The notes beneath the pieces are model-generated. The model made no database searches. It was not told the origin of the DNA and saw only the letters and a list, made by a program, of their open reading frames with translations. Shown here piece by piece: positions 32,669 to 40,284 of a stretch of DNA of 40,284 bases (positions are counted from its first letter, which is position 1; every line of letters begins with the position of its first letter). The position numbers and the translations under genes are program-made. The stretch comes from Spirosoma fluviale. Its GTDB lineage: Bacteria > Bacteroidota > Bacteroidia > Cytophagales > Cyclobacteriaceae. The stretch is from assembly GCA_945868725.1 (NCBI GenBank), contig CAMBMU010000017.1, positions 1 through 40,284 on the forward strand, given 5' to 3'.

Positions 32669-33817
32669 TTACAGCAAATTAAATCCTCCCTTAACCAACA
32701 CCACGGCTGTGGAATCTAAGGCTGAGGCTGTGGAGATTGCTCGGTAATGCTTGCCTTTGGCTCCAGGAGTTACCTTGATTTTTTGTAAGGTGAAGGCGCC
32801 TGCACTTTTTGATTTCTGAACCAAAATGTAATGCTCCTCTCCTACTTCAATGATTGATTCTTCAGGAACAGCCAAAGACCGTTGGGGATCCAGCTGGATT
32901 CTTGCTTGCAAAAACATTCCTGGAGTCAATTTTGCTTCCTCCTTCTCATCGATTAGGTCCGCATGCACGTTGATCTGTCGCTGGTCGTTGATGGACTTGC
33001 CCACAACTTTTATCTTTGCCTTGATCACCTCATCCGGGCGATCAGGACTGGTAAATTCAACTACTTGACCAATATGAACCTTGCTTGCATCCTTCTCAAA
33101 AAGTACCAACTCCACATGAATATGTTCCTTACTGATCAAGCCAAGGGCCTTTGCTGCTGGAGGCAAAAACTGACCAGGGACAGCCACTACCTCCACAACA
33201 AATCCCGAGATCGGAGAGGGAACTGTAATTTTACTCCGCATGTTAGCTGGCGTTAACCCATCTGTATTGATTCCAATCATAGCCAATTGCTTTTTTAAGC
33301 TTTGCGCTTTAGCCAAAGCCGCTTCATAGTCAGCCGAAGCTTTTAGAAAGTTTTTCTGCGCCGAAATCTGTTCTTGCGCTAAGGTCTTTTGTCTTTCCCA
33401 TTCTGCTTTGAGATAGGCCAGCTGACTATTTATTTCGAGAAAATCTTGTTGCAAACGAAGAAAATCAGGATTCTCCAACGTAAACAACACTTCACCCCTC
33501 CGGACTTCCTGCCCTTCAATCAATTTCAGGTCTTGGACATACCCTCCAAAGTAGGTCGTGATTTCTCGCATCCCTTCTACCGGAATTTGGACCGTTCCTT
33601 GCACAGCAATTTCCTCTGAAAACTCTCCAGTATGCAATGGGCCCCACTCCATCTTCATGGTTTGAAACTGCGCTTCCGTCAGCTCAATTTCAGTAGATTG
33701 CTCGGTCACTTCGTTCACTTCTATGCCTGCTTCTGAAGAATCGTTTTTTGAGCACGAAGCGATCAAAAACAATCCTAGAATAAGTCTTATTGAGAATAAA
33801 ACACTTCTTGATTTCAT
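32669..33817 (-). CDS. RND efflux periplasmic adaptor (CusB/CzcB type) lipoprotein
   Basis: This 382-residue protein has a lipobox LIASC with C22 as the lipid-bearing residue, so it is anchored to a membrane facing the periplasm. A membrane-fusion-protein architecture follows: IPVEGMREITTYFGGYVQDL, the lipoyl-like half LIEGQEVRRGEVLFTLENPDFL, a coiled-coil hairpin (about 120-175) and beta-barrel regions with VVEFTSPDRPDEVIKAKIKVV. No N-terminal His/Met-rich metal-binding stretch is evident. It bridges the inner-membrane pump and the outer-membrane channel. It overlaps the pump gene by 4 bp. Confidence 0.92.
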   Translation of the reverse strand: MKSRSVLFSIRLILGLFLIASCSKNDSSEAGIEVNEVTEQSTEIELTEAQFQTMKMEWGPLHTGEFSEEIAVQGTVQIPVEGMREITTYFGGYVQDLKLIEGQEVRRGEVLFTLENPDFLRLQQDFLEINSQLAYLKAEWERQKTLAQEQISAQKNFLKASADYEAALAKAQSLKKQLAMIGINTDGLTPANMRSKITVPSPISGFVVEVVAVPGQFLPPAAKALGLISKEHIHVELVLFEKDASKVHIGQVVEFTSPDRPDEVIKAKIKVVGKSINDQRQINVHADLIDEKEEAKLTPGMFLQARIQLDPQRSLAVPEESIIEVGEEHYILVQKSKSAGAFTLQKIKVTPGAKGKHYRAISTASALDSTAVVLVKGGFNLL

Positions 33818-36800
33818 GAGATAGTGAAGTAAATAAGTTCGAGTTGATTGAGTAAATAATCTCGCTTGGCCTGAAGGTACTGCAGTTCAAGAGATTGGGA
33901 GTTTTCGATAAGTTGTACGTACTGGATAAAGTCAATCTCTCCTTCTGCAAAGGAGCGAATAGCCTGCTCACGCAACTGGTTTGCTAGCTGCATCCCCTCG
34001 GATTCATAATAACGGATCACAGCCTGCTGTTGATCCAAGGTAGATTGGAGCGCGAAAGTTTGGCTTTCCAAACGCGACCTAAAGCTAACTGCCTCTAGCT
34101 CCAGCTGTTGCTGTACTCTTTTGCTAGATTTAATTTTGGCCGATTGAGCACCAAAAAAAAGTGGGATTCCCAGACCTACTTCAAAACCGGGATAAATCTT
34201 TGACCCAGCAGCAAGATTGGTTCCTCGAAATAAATTGACCTTCACATCTGGAAGTAAGGTCTGCTGCTCTACTCTAGTTTGGTAAAATGCTTGTTGCTTG
34301 CCTGCCTCGTACCAAGAAAATCCTGGGTGACCCTCTTGCGTACCCGGTCTAGTTAATGTTACGGGACTTTGGGATACGGCGAGCTCTCCCTCCCATTGGA
34401 GAATGCTAGCCAACTGGACCAAGACATTCTTTTTTTCAGTTTGAGCCTCCGATTTACGAAGTCCAATTTCTTTTTGCTTACTCTCTGCAGTTAGTTTTTC
34501 AAGCAGCGTAGCATCGCCCATTTCCAGACGCCTCGCTGCCGATCGTGCAAAGGAAACATACAGGCTATCTAAATAGCCAAGCCTCTTCTCTAATTCCATC
34601 CAATACTGTGCCTGGACAAAGACTGCGCTTACTTGTTTTTTTAAAGCACGAACATCCATCTCTAACCGCAACTCTTCCTGACGATGACCAGCTTTCAAAA
34701 AATTCTTTTGCGTAGCATAGATAGTCGGAAATTCTAGTCCCTGTCGTATGCCCCATACCCTGTTAAAAACCCCATTTTCAGATATATCGTTTTGATCCTG
34801 AGCATGGTAGACCTCCGTTCGCCCTAGGTTCCAGGCTGTACCGGTCAATGCCTGTACCGACTCCAGTCGCTTCTGAGAGGCTTGCAACAGTGGATTTTGC
34901 TTTTCAGCAATAGAAAGTGCTTCCTCCAAAGTCATTTCCTTGGCTTCCTGCGCCCAGGAAAAGGCAAGAGGAGAAAGTAAGAATAAGAGAACCAATACCC
35001 CTTTTTTAGGAAGGTGAAGAGTGCTGGCTTTATCAGAATTGAACAAGACATAGAGTACTGGCAGTACGACCAAGGTTAGCAGGGTAGCTGAAATAAGTCC
35101 TCCAACCACTACAGTAGCAAGTGGTCGCTGCACTTCTGCTCCAGCTGAGCCCGATAGCGCCATCGGCAAGAAGCCTAAGGCTGCTGCCGAAGCAGTCAAG
35201 AGCACAGGACGCAAGCGCTCAGCAGCACCTACAGTCACCAGTTCGCGTAGGGAAGTAAATCTAGAAGCCATGGATTTGAAATGTTCAATCATCACAATAC
35301 CGTTGAGAACAGCAATACCAAAGAGTGCTATAAATCCTACACCAGCAGAAATACTGAAAGGCATATCCCGAAGCCAAAGCAATACCACTCCTCCGATGGC
35401 AGAAAACGGAATCGCTGTGTAAATCATAAAGGCATCTCGAGCGGAAGAAAAAGCGAAGTACAGCAACACAAAAATTAGGATAAGCGCTACAGGAACTGCG
35501 ATTAAGAGTCGATTTCTGGCCTGTTGCAAATTTTCAAACTGCCCTCCGTAATCCACTCGGTATCCCTCAGGAATGGTGACTTTGGATTTTACAATCGCTT
35601 GAATGTCGTCCACCACAGATTGAAGATCTCGATTTCGCACGTTGACACCCACCACTATCCTGCGCTGGGTGTTATCACGCGAAATTTTTGCAGGTCCCTT
35701 GGTATAGGTTATTTTGGCTAATTCGGACAAGGGAATGCTTCCTCCCATGGGTAGCTGAATGGCTGCATTCTCGAGATGTTCGATGTCTTTTCGAAAAGGC
35801 TTATCAAAGCGGATTACCAATTCAAATTGTTTTTCCCCCTCAAAGACTGTTCCTGCACTGAGCCCCGCAAAGCCCATGGTAACTACCTGGTTGATGGCGG
35901 CTACATTTAATCCATACTTCGCGATTTTGGCGCGGTCGTATTCGATTTTCATCTGAGGGAGCCCATCTACTTTTTCAAGAATGATGTCTGCCGCTCCTTC
36001 TACCCCCTGGATAGCGGATTCAATTTCCTCTGCCGTCTGCAACAATACATCCAGATCTTCTCCAATCACTTTGATCGCTAAATCAGCACGCACTCCTGTG
36101 ATCAACTCGTTGAAGCGCATCTCAATAGGCTGGGTAAACTCATAATCTAGACCAGGAATCGCCGTCAAAGCCTTTTTAAATTCCTCTGCCAACTCATCCT
36201 TGGTCTCTACAGTGGTCCATTCGCTGGGAGGATGTAGCGTCACAATCACATCACTCTCCTCCATGGACATGGGATCGGTTGGGATTTCGGCTGCTCCGAT
36301 ACGTGTCACTACCTGCTTTACCTCAGGGAATTTCATAAGAATTCGCTCCATCTCGGTAATGGTCTCTACCGTATTGGTCAAGCTAGTTCCTGTCTTCAAA
36401 AACGGTTGAATTACAAAATCTCCTTCGTCCAAGGTGGGTACAAACTCCGAACCCATGCTTGAAAAAATCAAAGCAACGCCTACTAGAAGGCTTCCTGCAG
36501 CTATCAGTACTGCTTTGCTGTGGTCCAAAGCCCAATGCAATACCGGCTTATAGACTTGATTTAAAAAATGTAGTAATCGGACCGAGATATTTTTGGGGCC
36601 TGGAACGCTCGATTTGAGAAAAATTGCAGAGACTGCTGGCACATAGGTAAGTCCCAAGATCATGGCTCCGATCAAGGCGAAACTAAATACCTCTGCCATG
36701 GGACGAAACATTTTGCCTTCCACCCCTGAAAGGGAGAGAATGGGAATGAAGACAATGATAATGATGATCTGCCCAAAAATCGCCGAATGCATCATTTTAG

Positions 36801-38139
36801 AAGATCCAGTGAAGGAAATCTTATCTTTTTCAACCTGCTTTTCTTGTTTAGTGAGCCCCACGAAAGCTTCCGATGACTTGCTAAACTGGTAAGCGATGTA
36901 CTCTACGATAATAACTGCGCCATCGATGATGATACCAAAGTCAATTGCCCCCAAACTCATCAAGTTGGCATCTACTCCAAACAGGTACATCATGGATAAG
37001 GCAAACAGCAAACTCAAGGGGATAACTGAGGCCACGACCAGCCCAGAGCGAAAATTTCCCAGCAGCAATACCACCACAAACACAACAATCAGGCAGCCTA
37101 AAACTAGGTTCTCCACGATTGTGAAGGTCGTGCGATCAATGAGTTCGGAGCGATCCAAAAAACCGTTGATTACAATCCCTTCTGGAAGAGTAGTCTCCAT
37201 TTCTGCAATCCTTGCCTTAACTCGGTCAATAGTTCCCTTGCCATCGGCCCCTTTGAGCATCATTACCTGTCCCAGCACTTTCTCTCCTTGGGCATTGGCA
37301 GTGATGGCTCCAAATCGGTTGGCATAGCCAAACTTTACTTCAGCCAGATCTCGTACATAAATGGGGCTTCCATTGCGGAGCTCCACCACGATGTTTTCGA
37401 TGTCCTCCAAACTCTTGACTTGACCTTCCCCACGGATAAAAAAGCTCTCGTTGGTTTTTTCAATGTAGCTGCCTCCAGCAATGGAATTGTTTTGCTGCAA
37501 GACAGCGTATACGGCTGCCAAATCAACTTCCATGGCCTTGAGTCGTTCTGGATTGATGGCCACTTCGTACTCTTTGAGGTAGCCTCCCCAGGTATTGACT
37601 TCGATGACCCCTTCGATGCCGGACAGGTTGCGGCGCACTACCCAGTCTTGAATCGTACGTAGGTCAGTGATGCTGTATCGGTCTTCGTAGCCAGGCTTGA
37701 CGTCGATGATGTATTGGTAGATTTCTCCAAGTCCTGTGGAAATAGGACCCATAAAGGGTTTGCCAAATCCTGCTGGAATTCTTTCTTCAGCGATCTTGAG
37801 GCGTTCTGCAATCAATTGCCTAGGCAAGTAGGTACCTAAATCCTCCTCAAATACCAAGGTCACCACCGAAAGACCAAACTTTGAAATGGAACGAATCTCC
37901 TTGATTCCTGGAAGGTTGGCCATCTCCAGTTCGATAGGATAGGTAAGAAATTTCTCTACATCTTCTGTGGCCAGGTTTCTAGAGGTCGTAATGACTTGAA
38001 CCTGGTTGTTGGTCACATCAGGTACCGCACCGATTGGCAAGTTGGCTAAGGCATACAACCCAAATCCAACCCATGCGGCAATAAACAGGGCAACGATGAA
38101 TTTATGTGAAATACTCCACTGTATAATCCGGTCAAGCAT
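33814..38139 (-). CDS. CzcA-type heavy-metal RND pump fused to TolC-like outer-membrane channel
   Basis: This 1441-residue protein has two parts. Residues 1-1040 are a complete heavy-metal RND pump with two porter loops and about 12 membrane helices. Helix 4 reads DFGIIIDGAVIIVEY with D400, D406 and E413, the proton-relay pattern of Zn/Co/Cd-type HME pumps rather than the Cu/Ag type. Residues 1045-1063 (KK, then VLVLLFLLSPLAFSWA-QE) look like a signal peptide with a cleavage site. Residues 1069-1441 are a TolC/CzcC-type outer-membrane factor (MTLEEALSIAEKQNPLL, long coiled coils, final LELIYFTIS). The gene runs in one frame through the junction. The same fusion is known in other Bacteroidota CusA/CzcA proteins. 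Confidence 0.93.
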   Translation of the reverse strand: MLDRIIQWSISHKFIVALFIAAWVGFGLYALANLPIGAVPDVTNNQVQVITTSRNLATEDVEKFLTYPIELEMANLPGIKEIRSISKFGLSVVTLVFEEDLGTYLPRQLIAERLKIAEERIPAGFGKPFMGPISTGLGEIYQYIIDVKPGYEDRYSITDLRTIQDWVVRRNLSGIEGVIEVNTWGGYLKEYEVAINPERLKAMEVDLAAVYAVLQQNNSIAGGSYIEKTNESFFIRGEGQVKSLEDIENIVVELRNGSPIYVRDLAEVKFGYANRFGAITANAQGEKVLGQVMMLKGADGKGTIDRVKARIAEMETTLPEGIVINGFLDRSELIDRTTFTIVENLVLGCLIVVFVVVLLLGNFRSGLVVASVIPLSLLFALSMMYLFGVDANLMSLGAIDFGIIIDGAVIIVEYIAYQFSKSSEAFVGLTKQEKQVEKDKISFTGSSKMMHSAIFGQIIIIIVFIPILSLSGVEGKMFRPMAEVFSFALIGAMILGLTYVPAVSAIFLKSSVPGPKNISVRLLHFLNQVYKPVLHWALDHSKAVLIAAGSLLVGVALIFSSMGSEFVPTLDEGDFVIQPFLKTGTSLTNTVETITEMERILMKFPEVKQVVTRIGAAEIPTDPMSMEESDVIVTLHPPSEWTTVETKDELAEEFKKALTAIPGLDYEFTQPIEMRFNELITGVRADLAIKVIGEDLDVLLQTAEEIESAIQGVEGAADIILEKVDGLPQMKIEYDRAKIAKYGLNVAAINQVVTMGFAGLSAGTVFEGEKQFELVIRFDKPFRKDIEHLENAAIQLPMGGSIPLSELAKITYTKGPAKISRDNTQRRIVVGVNVRNRDLQSVVDDIQAIVKSKVTIPEGYRVDYGGQFENLQQARNRLLIAVPVALILIFVLLYFAFSSARDAFMIYTAIPFSAIGGVVLLWLRDMPFSISAGVGFIALFGIAVLNGIVMIEHFKSMASRFTSLRELVTVGAAERLRPVLLTASAAALGFLPMALSGSAGAEVQRPLATVVVGGLISATLLTLVVLPVLYVLFNSDKASTLHLPKKGVLVLLFLLSPLAFSWAQEAKEMTLEEALSIAEKQNPLLQASQKRLESVQALTGTAWNLGRTEVYHAQDQNDISENGVFNRVWGIRQGLEFPTIYATQKNFLKAGHRQEELRLEMDVRALKKQVSAVFVQAQYWMELEKRLGYLDSLYVSFARSAARRLEMGDATLLEKLTAESKQKEIGLRKSEAQTEKKNVLVQLASILQWEGELAVSQSPVTLTRPGTQEGHPGFSWYEAGKQQAFYQTRVEQQTLLPDVKVNLFRGTNLAAGSKIYPGFEVGLGIPLFFGAQSAKIKSSKRVQQQLELEAVSFRSRLESQTFALQSTLDQQQAVIRYYESEGMQLANQLREQAIRSFAEGEIDFIQYVQLIENSQSLELQYLQAKRDYLLNQLELIYFTIS

Positions 38140-38199
38140 GTCTCCAGGTTTAGGATGGAATACAAAGTTCCCATTTGAACCTTAGCAATGGCTTTGGCT

Positions 38200-38222
38200 T
38201 TTCTTAAGGTTTCCTTAAGAAA
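38200..38222. promoter_or_regulatory. Probable response-regulator operator upstream of the metal pump
   Basis: TTTCTTAAGG and CCTTAAGAAA form a perfect inverted repeat with a 3-bp centre. The same bases make two CTTAAG half-sites 11 bp apart (38203-38208 and 38214-38219), one helical turn, with 5 bp between them. This is the YTTAAK-N5-YTTAAK pattern known for the PmrA/BasR branch of OmpR-type regulators. It lies 61-83 bp upstream of the pump ATG and overlaps the kinase stop codon. The OmpR-type regulator encoded at 39591-40259 is the natural candidate to bind it (inference). Confidence 0.6.
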
Positions 38223-39594
38223 TAGCACTAAAATCAAGGCGAAAGGTGCTTCCTTTGCCTATTTCACTTCGGACGGAGAGTTGAATTCCCGACTCTTGGG
38301 CAAGTTTTTTTACGATAGCCAAACCCAAACCTGTACCTGGAGTCCCACGATCCAAGGCTTCTTGTGCCCTAAAAAAAGGATCAAAAATTTGATCTAATTG
38401 CTCGGTAGCAATCCCACAACCCGAGTCAACTACTTCAATAAATGCTTCTTTCTCTCTCCCTACGCGTAGAAACACTTCATCTCCAGCTTGAGAGTACTTG
38501 ACAGCATTTTCCAAAAGATTCCCCAAAATCATCTCTAAGGATTTTTCATTGGTTCGCACATAAATAGGCAGGCTCAACAAGGATTGAAAAACTACTTTCT
38601 GTTGCTTTTCTAGAGAAAATTGATCGGCCAACTCTTCTAAAAAGGCAATGAGCTCCAACTCCTCTTTTACCAGGTTTTTACCATTCTCTACCCTTGCCAA
38701 AGCCAACAATTGGTCAATCATGGTACTCATTCGGTCAATACTTCCGAGGGCAGTTTTCACCTTTTGTTCGTATTCTTCGGCAGTTCTAGGCTTACGAATC
38801 AATACTTCTAGGGTGCCTCTCAGCACTGCAAGAGGCGTCCGCAATTCGTGAGATGTATCCGAGGTAAATTGCTGCTCTCGCTGCAAGGCCTGCTCGAGGC
38901 GGCCTAGCAAATTATTAATGGAGCGAGAAAGCTGCCCTATTTCATCGTTAGCACCCGTTTCAGGGATCCTTTCATTTAAATTTTCCTGGGTAATCTGATT
39001 GGTCTTTTGACTAATTTTTTCCAAGGGCTCAATACTTTTCCCTGCCAAATACCTCATGGTCAAATACAAGGAAATTAAGATTGAGGGATAAATCAGGAGC
39101 AAGACATTGCGTAGGTTATCTAAAAGCTCACGTGCATCAGCAAAGGATTTGGCTAATAAGAGGTATCCCTCTTGCTTTCCTGCATTGAAAAGAGGGATTT
39201 GCCGTTGTCGCACCTCTCGGGAACCTATTTTCTGAGTCCATGCCTCCTTATTTTCTGATTTTTCGGGCGAAAAACTGAGGTAGTTTTCATTCAGGTTGGG
39301 GGACCTATCCATGGAATTTCCTTCCATGTCTACGATTTCAATAAAAATTGGGTTCAACTGAATCTGTGCATGTTCCATCTCCTCCCACTCATCCATGTGG
39401 AGAAAACGGATTTTTCCATCGACTAAAAATATTTCCTCTTTGTGTTTATCAATCTCAAGTTGAAGTTCCCGATCAATATTGCGGATAACCGTATAGTTGG
39501 CTACCAGATAAATGATCAAAAACACTAGGGAAAAGATCAGGGCCGTCACCCAGGTCAATCTTCTAGCTATCCGTTCTTTGTAGGAAGTATTCAT
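38215..39594 (-). CDS. Membrane sensor histidine kinase, metal-responsive type
   Basis: This 459-residue protein has TM1 at about 13-33, a periplasmic sensor domain of about 128 residues and TM2 at about 162-181. A HAMP domain follows (IEPLEKISQKTNQI, ANDEIGQLSRSINN), then the H-box SHELRTP (H249), NLLENAVKYS (N-box), DSGCGI (G1) and GTGLGLAI (G2). The sensor region contains HMDEWEEMEH (66-75), rich in His, Asp, Glu and Met, which could bind a cation (inference). It is the CusS/CzcS-like partner of the regulator, which it overlaps by 4 bp. Metal pump genes follow directly. Confidence 0.92.
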   Translation of the reverse strand: MNTSYKERIARRLTWVTALIFSLVFLIIYLVANYTVIRNIDRELQLEIDKHKEEIFLVDGKIRFLHMDEWEEMEHAQIQLNPIFIEIVDMEGNSMDRSPNLNENYLSFSPEKSENKEAWTQKIGSREVRQRQIPLFNAGKQEGYLLLAKSFADARELLDNLRNVLLLIYPSILISLYLTMRYLAGKSIEPLEKISQKTNQITQENLNERIPETGANDEIGQLSRSINNLLGRLEQALQREQQFTSDTSHELRTPLAVLRGTLEVLIRKPRTAEEYEQKVKTALGSIDRMSTMIDQLLALARVENGKNLVKEELELIAFLEELADQFSLEKQQKVVFQSLLSLPIYVRTNEKSLEMILGNLLENAVKYSQAGDEVFLRVGREKEAFIEVVDSGCGIATEQLDQIFDPFFRAQEALDRGTPGTGLGLAIVKKLAQESGIQLSVRSEIGKGSTFRLDFSAIS

Positions 39595-40259
39595 CGATCT
39601 TTGGCCATGTATCCTACCCCACGAATGGTTTGGATGTAATCCTCCCCTTTCTTGAGTTGGAGTTTTTTTCTTAAGGAATTGATAAACACATCAATGATCC
39701 CAGTATTGTAGTCAAAGTGAATGTCCCACACACTCTCGATGATGCGTGTCCGTCGGCATACTTTGTTTTTGTTCCGTACTAGGTATTCGAGCAGTGCAAA
39801 TTCTTTTTGAGTAAGCGCCACTTCCTTCCCTTCCAGAAGAACCAGGTGTTTTTCTGGTTCCAAGGTAATGGGGCCCAACACAAGCTTTTCTGCTTCCTGC
39901 TCTCGGCTTCGCATTTGTACCCGAATGCGAACCAAGAGTTCTTCAAAGTGAAAAGGTTTTTTGATGTAATCGTTGGCACCACTTTGAAGCCCAAATACTG
40001 TTTCATCCACCGTATCTTTGGCAGTCAGAAAAATAATGGGGGTAAATGGGAATTCTTTGCGGAACTGACGGGTGAGCTCGACGCCACTCATGCCAGGTAC
40101 CATCCAATCCAGCAAGAGTAAATCGTAGTTTCCAGAGAGCGCAAGTTCCAAACCCACTTTCCCATTGTCTGTTACATCGACAGCGAAGGATTCCTCTTCC
40201 AAGCCTTGCTTGAGGAAATTGGATATTCCTTGCTCGTCTTCTACTACCAGGATTCTCAT
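39591..40259 (-). CDS. OmpR-family response regulator, metal-responsive type
   Basis: This 222-residue protein has a receiver domain (1-120) with the acidic pocket VVEDE, phosphorylation site D51 in LLLLDWMVPG and switch residues TAKD and IKKPF. It is followed by an OmpR-type winged helix (about 130-222) with LTQKEFALLEYLVRNKNKVCRR and YIQTIRGVGYMAKD. It is paired with the kinase (4-bp overlap) and likely controls the pump genes through the CTTAAG repeats at 38200-38222. Only 25 bp upstream of its ATG lie in the window, so its own promoter is not visible. Confidence 0.93.
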   Translation of the reverse strand: MRILVVEDEQGISNFLKQGLEEESFAVDVTDNGKVGLELALSGNYDLLLLDWMVPGMSGVELTRQFRKEFPFTPIIFLTAKDTVDETVFGLQSGANDYIKKPFHFEELLVRIRVQMRSREQEAEKLVLGPITLEPEKHLVLLEGKEVALTQKEFALLEYLVRNKNKVCRRTRIIESVWDIHFDYNTGIIDVFINSLRKKLQLKKGEDYIQTIRGVGYMAKDR

Positions 40260-40284
40260 GCTGTAAGTTTTCCTTATTTTTTGG

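Noticed and set aside
36896-37327. 143-codon plus-strand reading frame inside the RND pump gene
   Set aside because: Ser/Thr/Pro-rich antisense translation of membrane helices, typical of a shadow frame.
38203-38219. The inverted repeat after the kinase gene as an intrinsic terminator
   Set aside because: No T-run follows on the minus strand (AGCCAAAGCC comes next), and the half-site spacing fits a regulator operator better.
1-40284. tRNA, rRNA, CRISPR array, prophage or insertion sequence
   Set aside because: No clover-leaf-like sequence, repeat-spacer array, integrase or transposase frame was seen in any spacer; spacers are mostly short.

Overview
The window looks like a chromosomal segment of a member of the Bacteroidota, most likely order Cytophagales (Cyclobacteriaceae/Algoriphagus-like). 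The evidence is moderate GC with A/T-rich spacers, promoter -7 boxes of the TAnnTTTG type, starts without clear Shine-Dalgarno sequences, and family variants typical of this phylum: a DAHP synthase/chorismate mutase fusion, LysS with a C-terminal extension, a CzcA-TolC fusion and a Bacteroidota-type LptD. The lineage is inferred from protein style, not from a marker-gene comparison. I see no rRNA, tRNA, CRISPR array, prophage or intact insertion sequence.

Layout. 1-7.6 kb: housekeeping genes. These are a partial DUF1801 protein, a MazG-like pyrophosphohydrolase, gcvT-comB, an A-type Fe-S carrier, methylmalonyl-CoA epimerase, thiL, a tightly overlapping cluster of thioredoxin-like protein, NAD(P) epimerase and dtd, a membrane-anchored unknown, and a second A-type-like protein that has lost two of the three cysteine ligands. 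7.6-17.2 kb: an overlapping operon (WD40 protein, DivIVA-domain protein, folB, DUF4268), a phosphopantetheinyl transferase, a secreted redoxin, a SirB1-like protein, and a divergent pair of cell-wall amidase and LptD followed by a DUF4197 protein. 17.3-20.3 kb: lysS and proline dehydrogenase on the minus strand.

20.6-27.1 kb is the most striking part. It is a six-gene aromatic amino acid operon (DAHP synthase/chorismate mutase, aroB, aroA, pheA, aminotransferase, tyrA) preceded by an unannotated attenuator. A 31-codon leader peptide carries nine codons of which eight are Trp, Phe or Tyr. An intrinsic terminator follows, and a sequence just after the aromatic codons can form a 12-bp antiterminator with the terminator's 5' arm. 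The operon runs from central metabolites to phenylalanine and tyrosine. The ACT domain of its PheA lacks the usual phenylalanine-binding motif, which would fit control by attenuation rather than by feedback on PheA.

27.3-33 kb: a secreted Kelch protein, an APC permease, a tail-less single-stranded DNA-binding protein, a secreted alkaline-phosphatase-superfamily enzyme and a GNAT acetyltransferase. 32.7-40.3 kb: a divalent-metal resistance module on the minus strand, made of response regulator, sensor kinase, an RND pump fused to its outer-membrane TolC-like partner, and a lipoprotein adaptor. A CTTAAG-N5-CTTAAG site, probably the response-regulator operator, lies between kinase and pump.

Four intergenic spacers carry one repeat family. 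Two copies are MITE-like elements of about 140 bp with 10-bp terminal inverted repeats. The other two keep only the central core.
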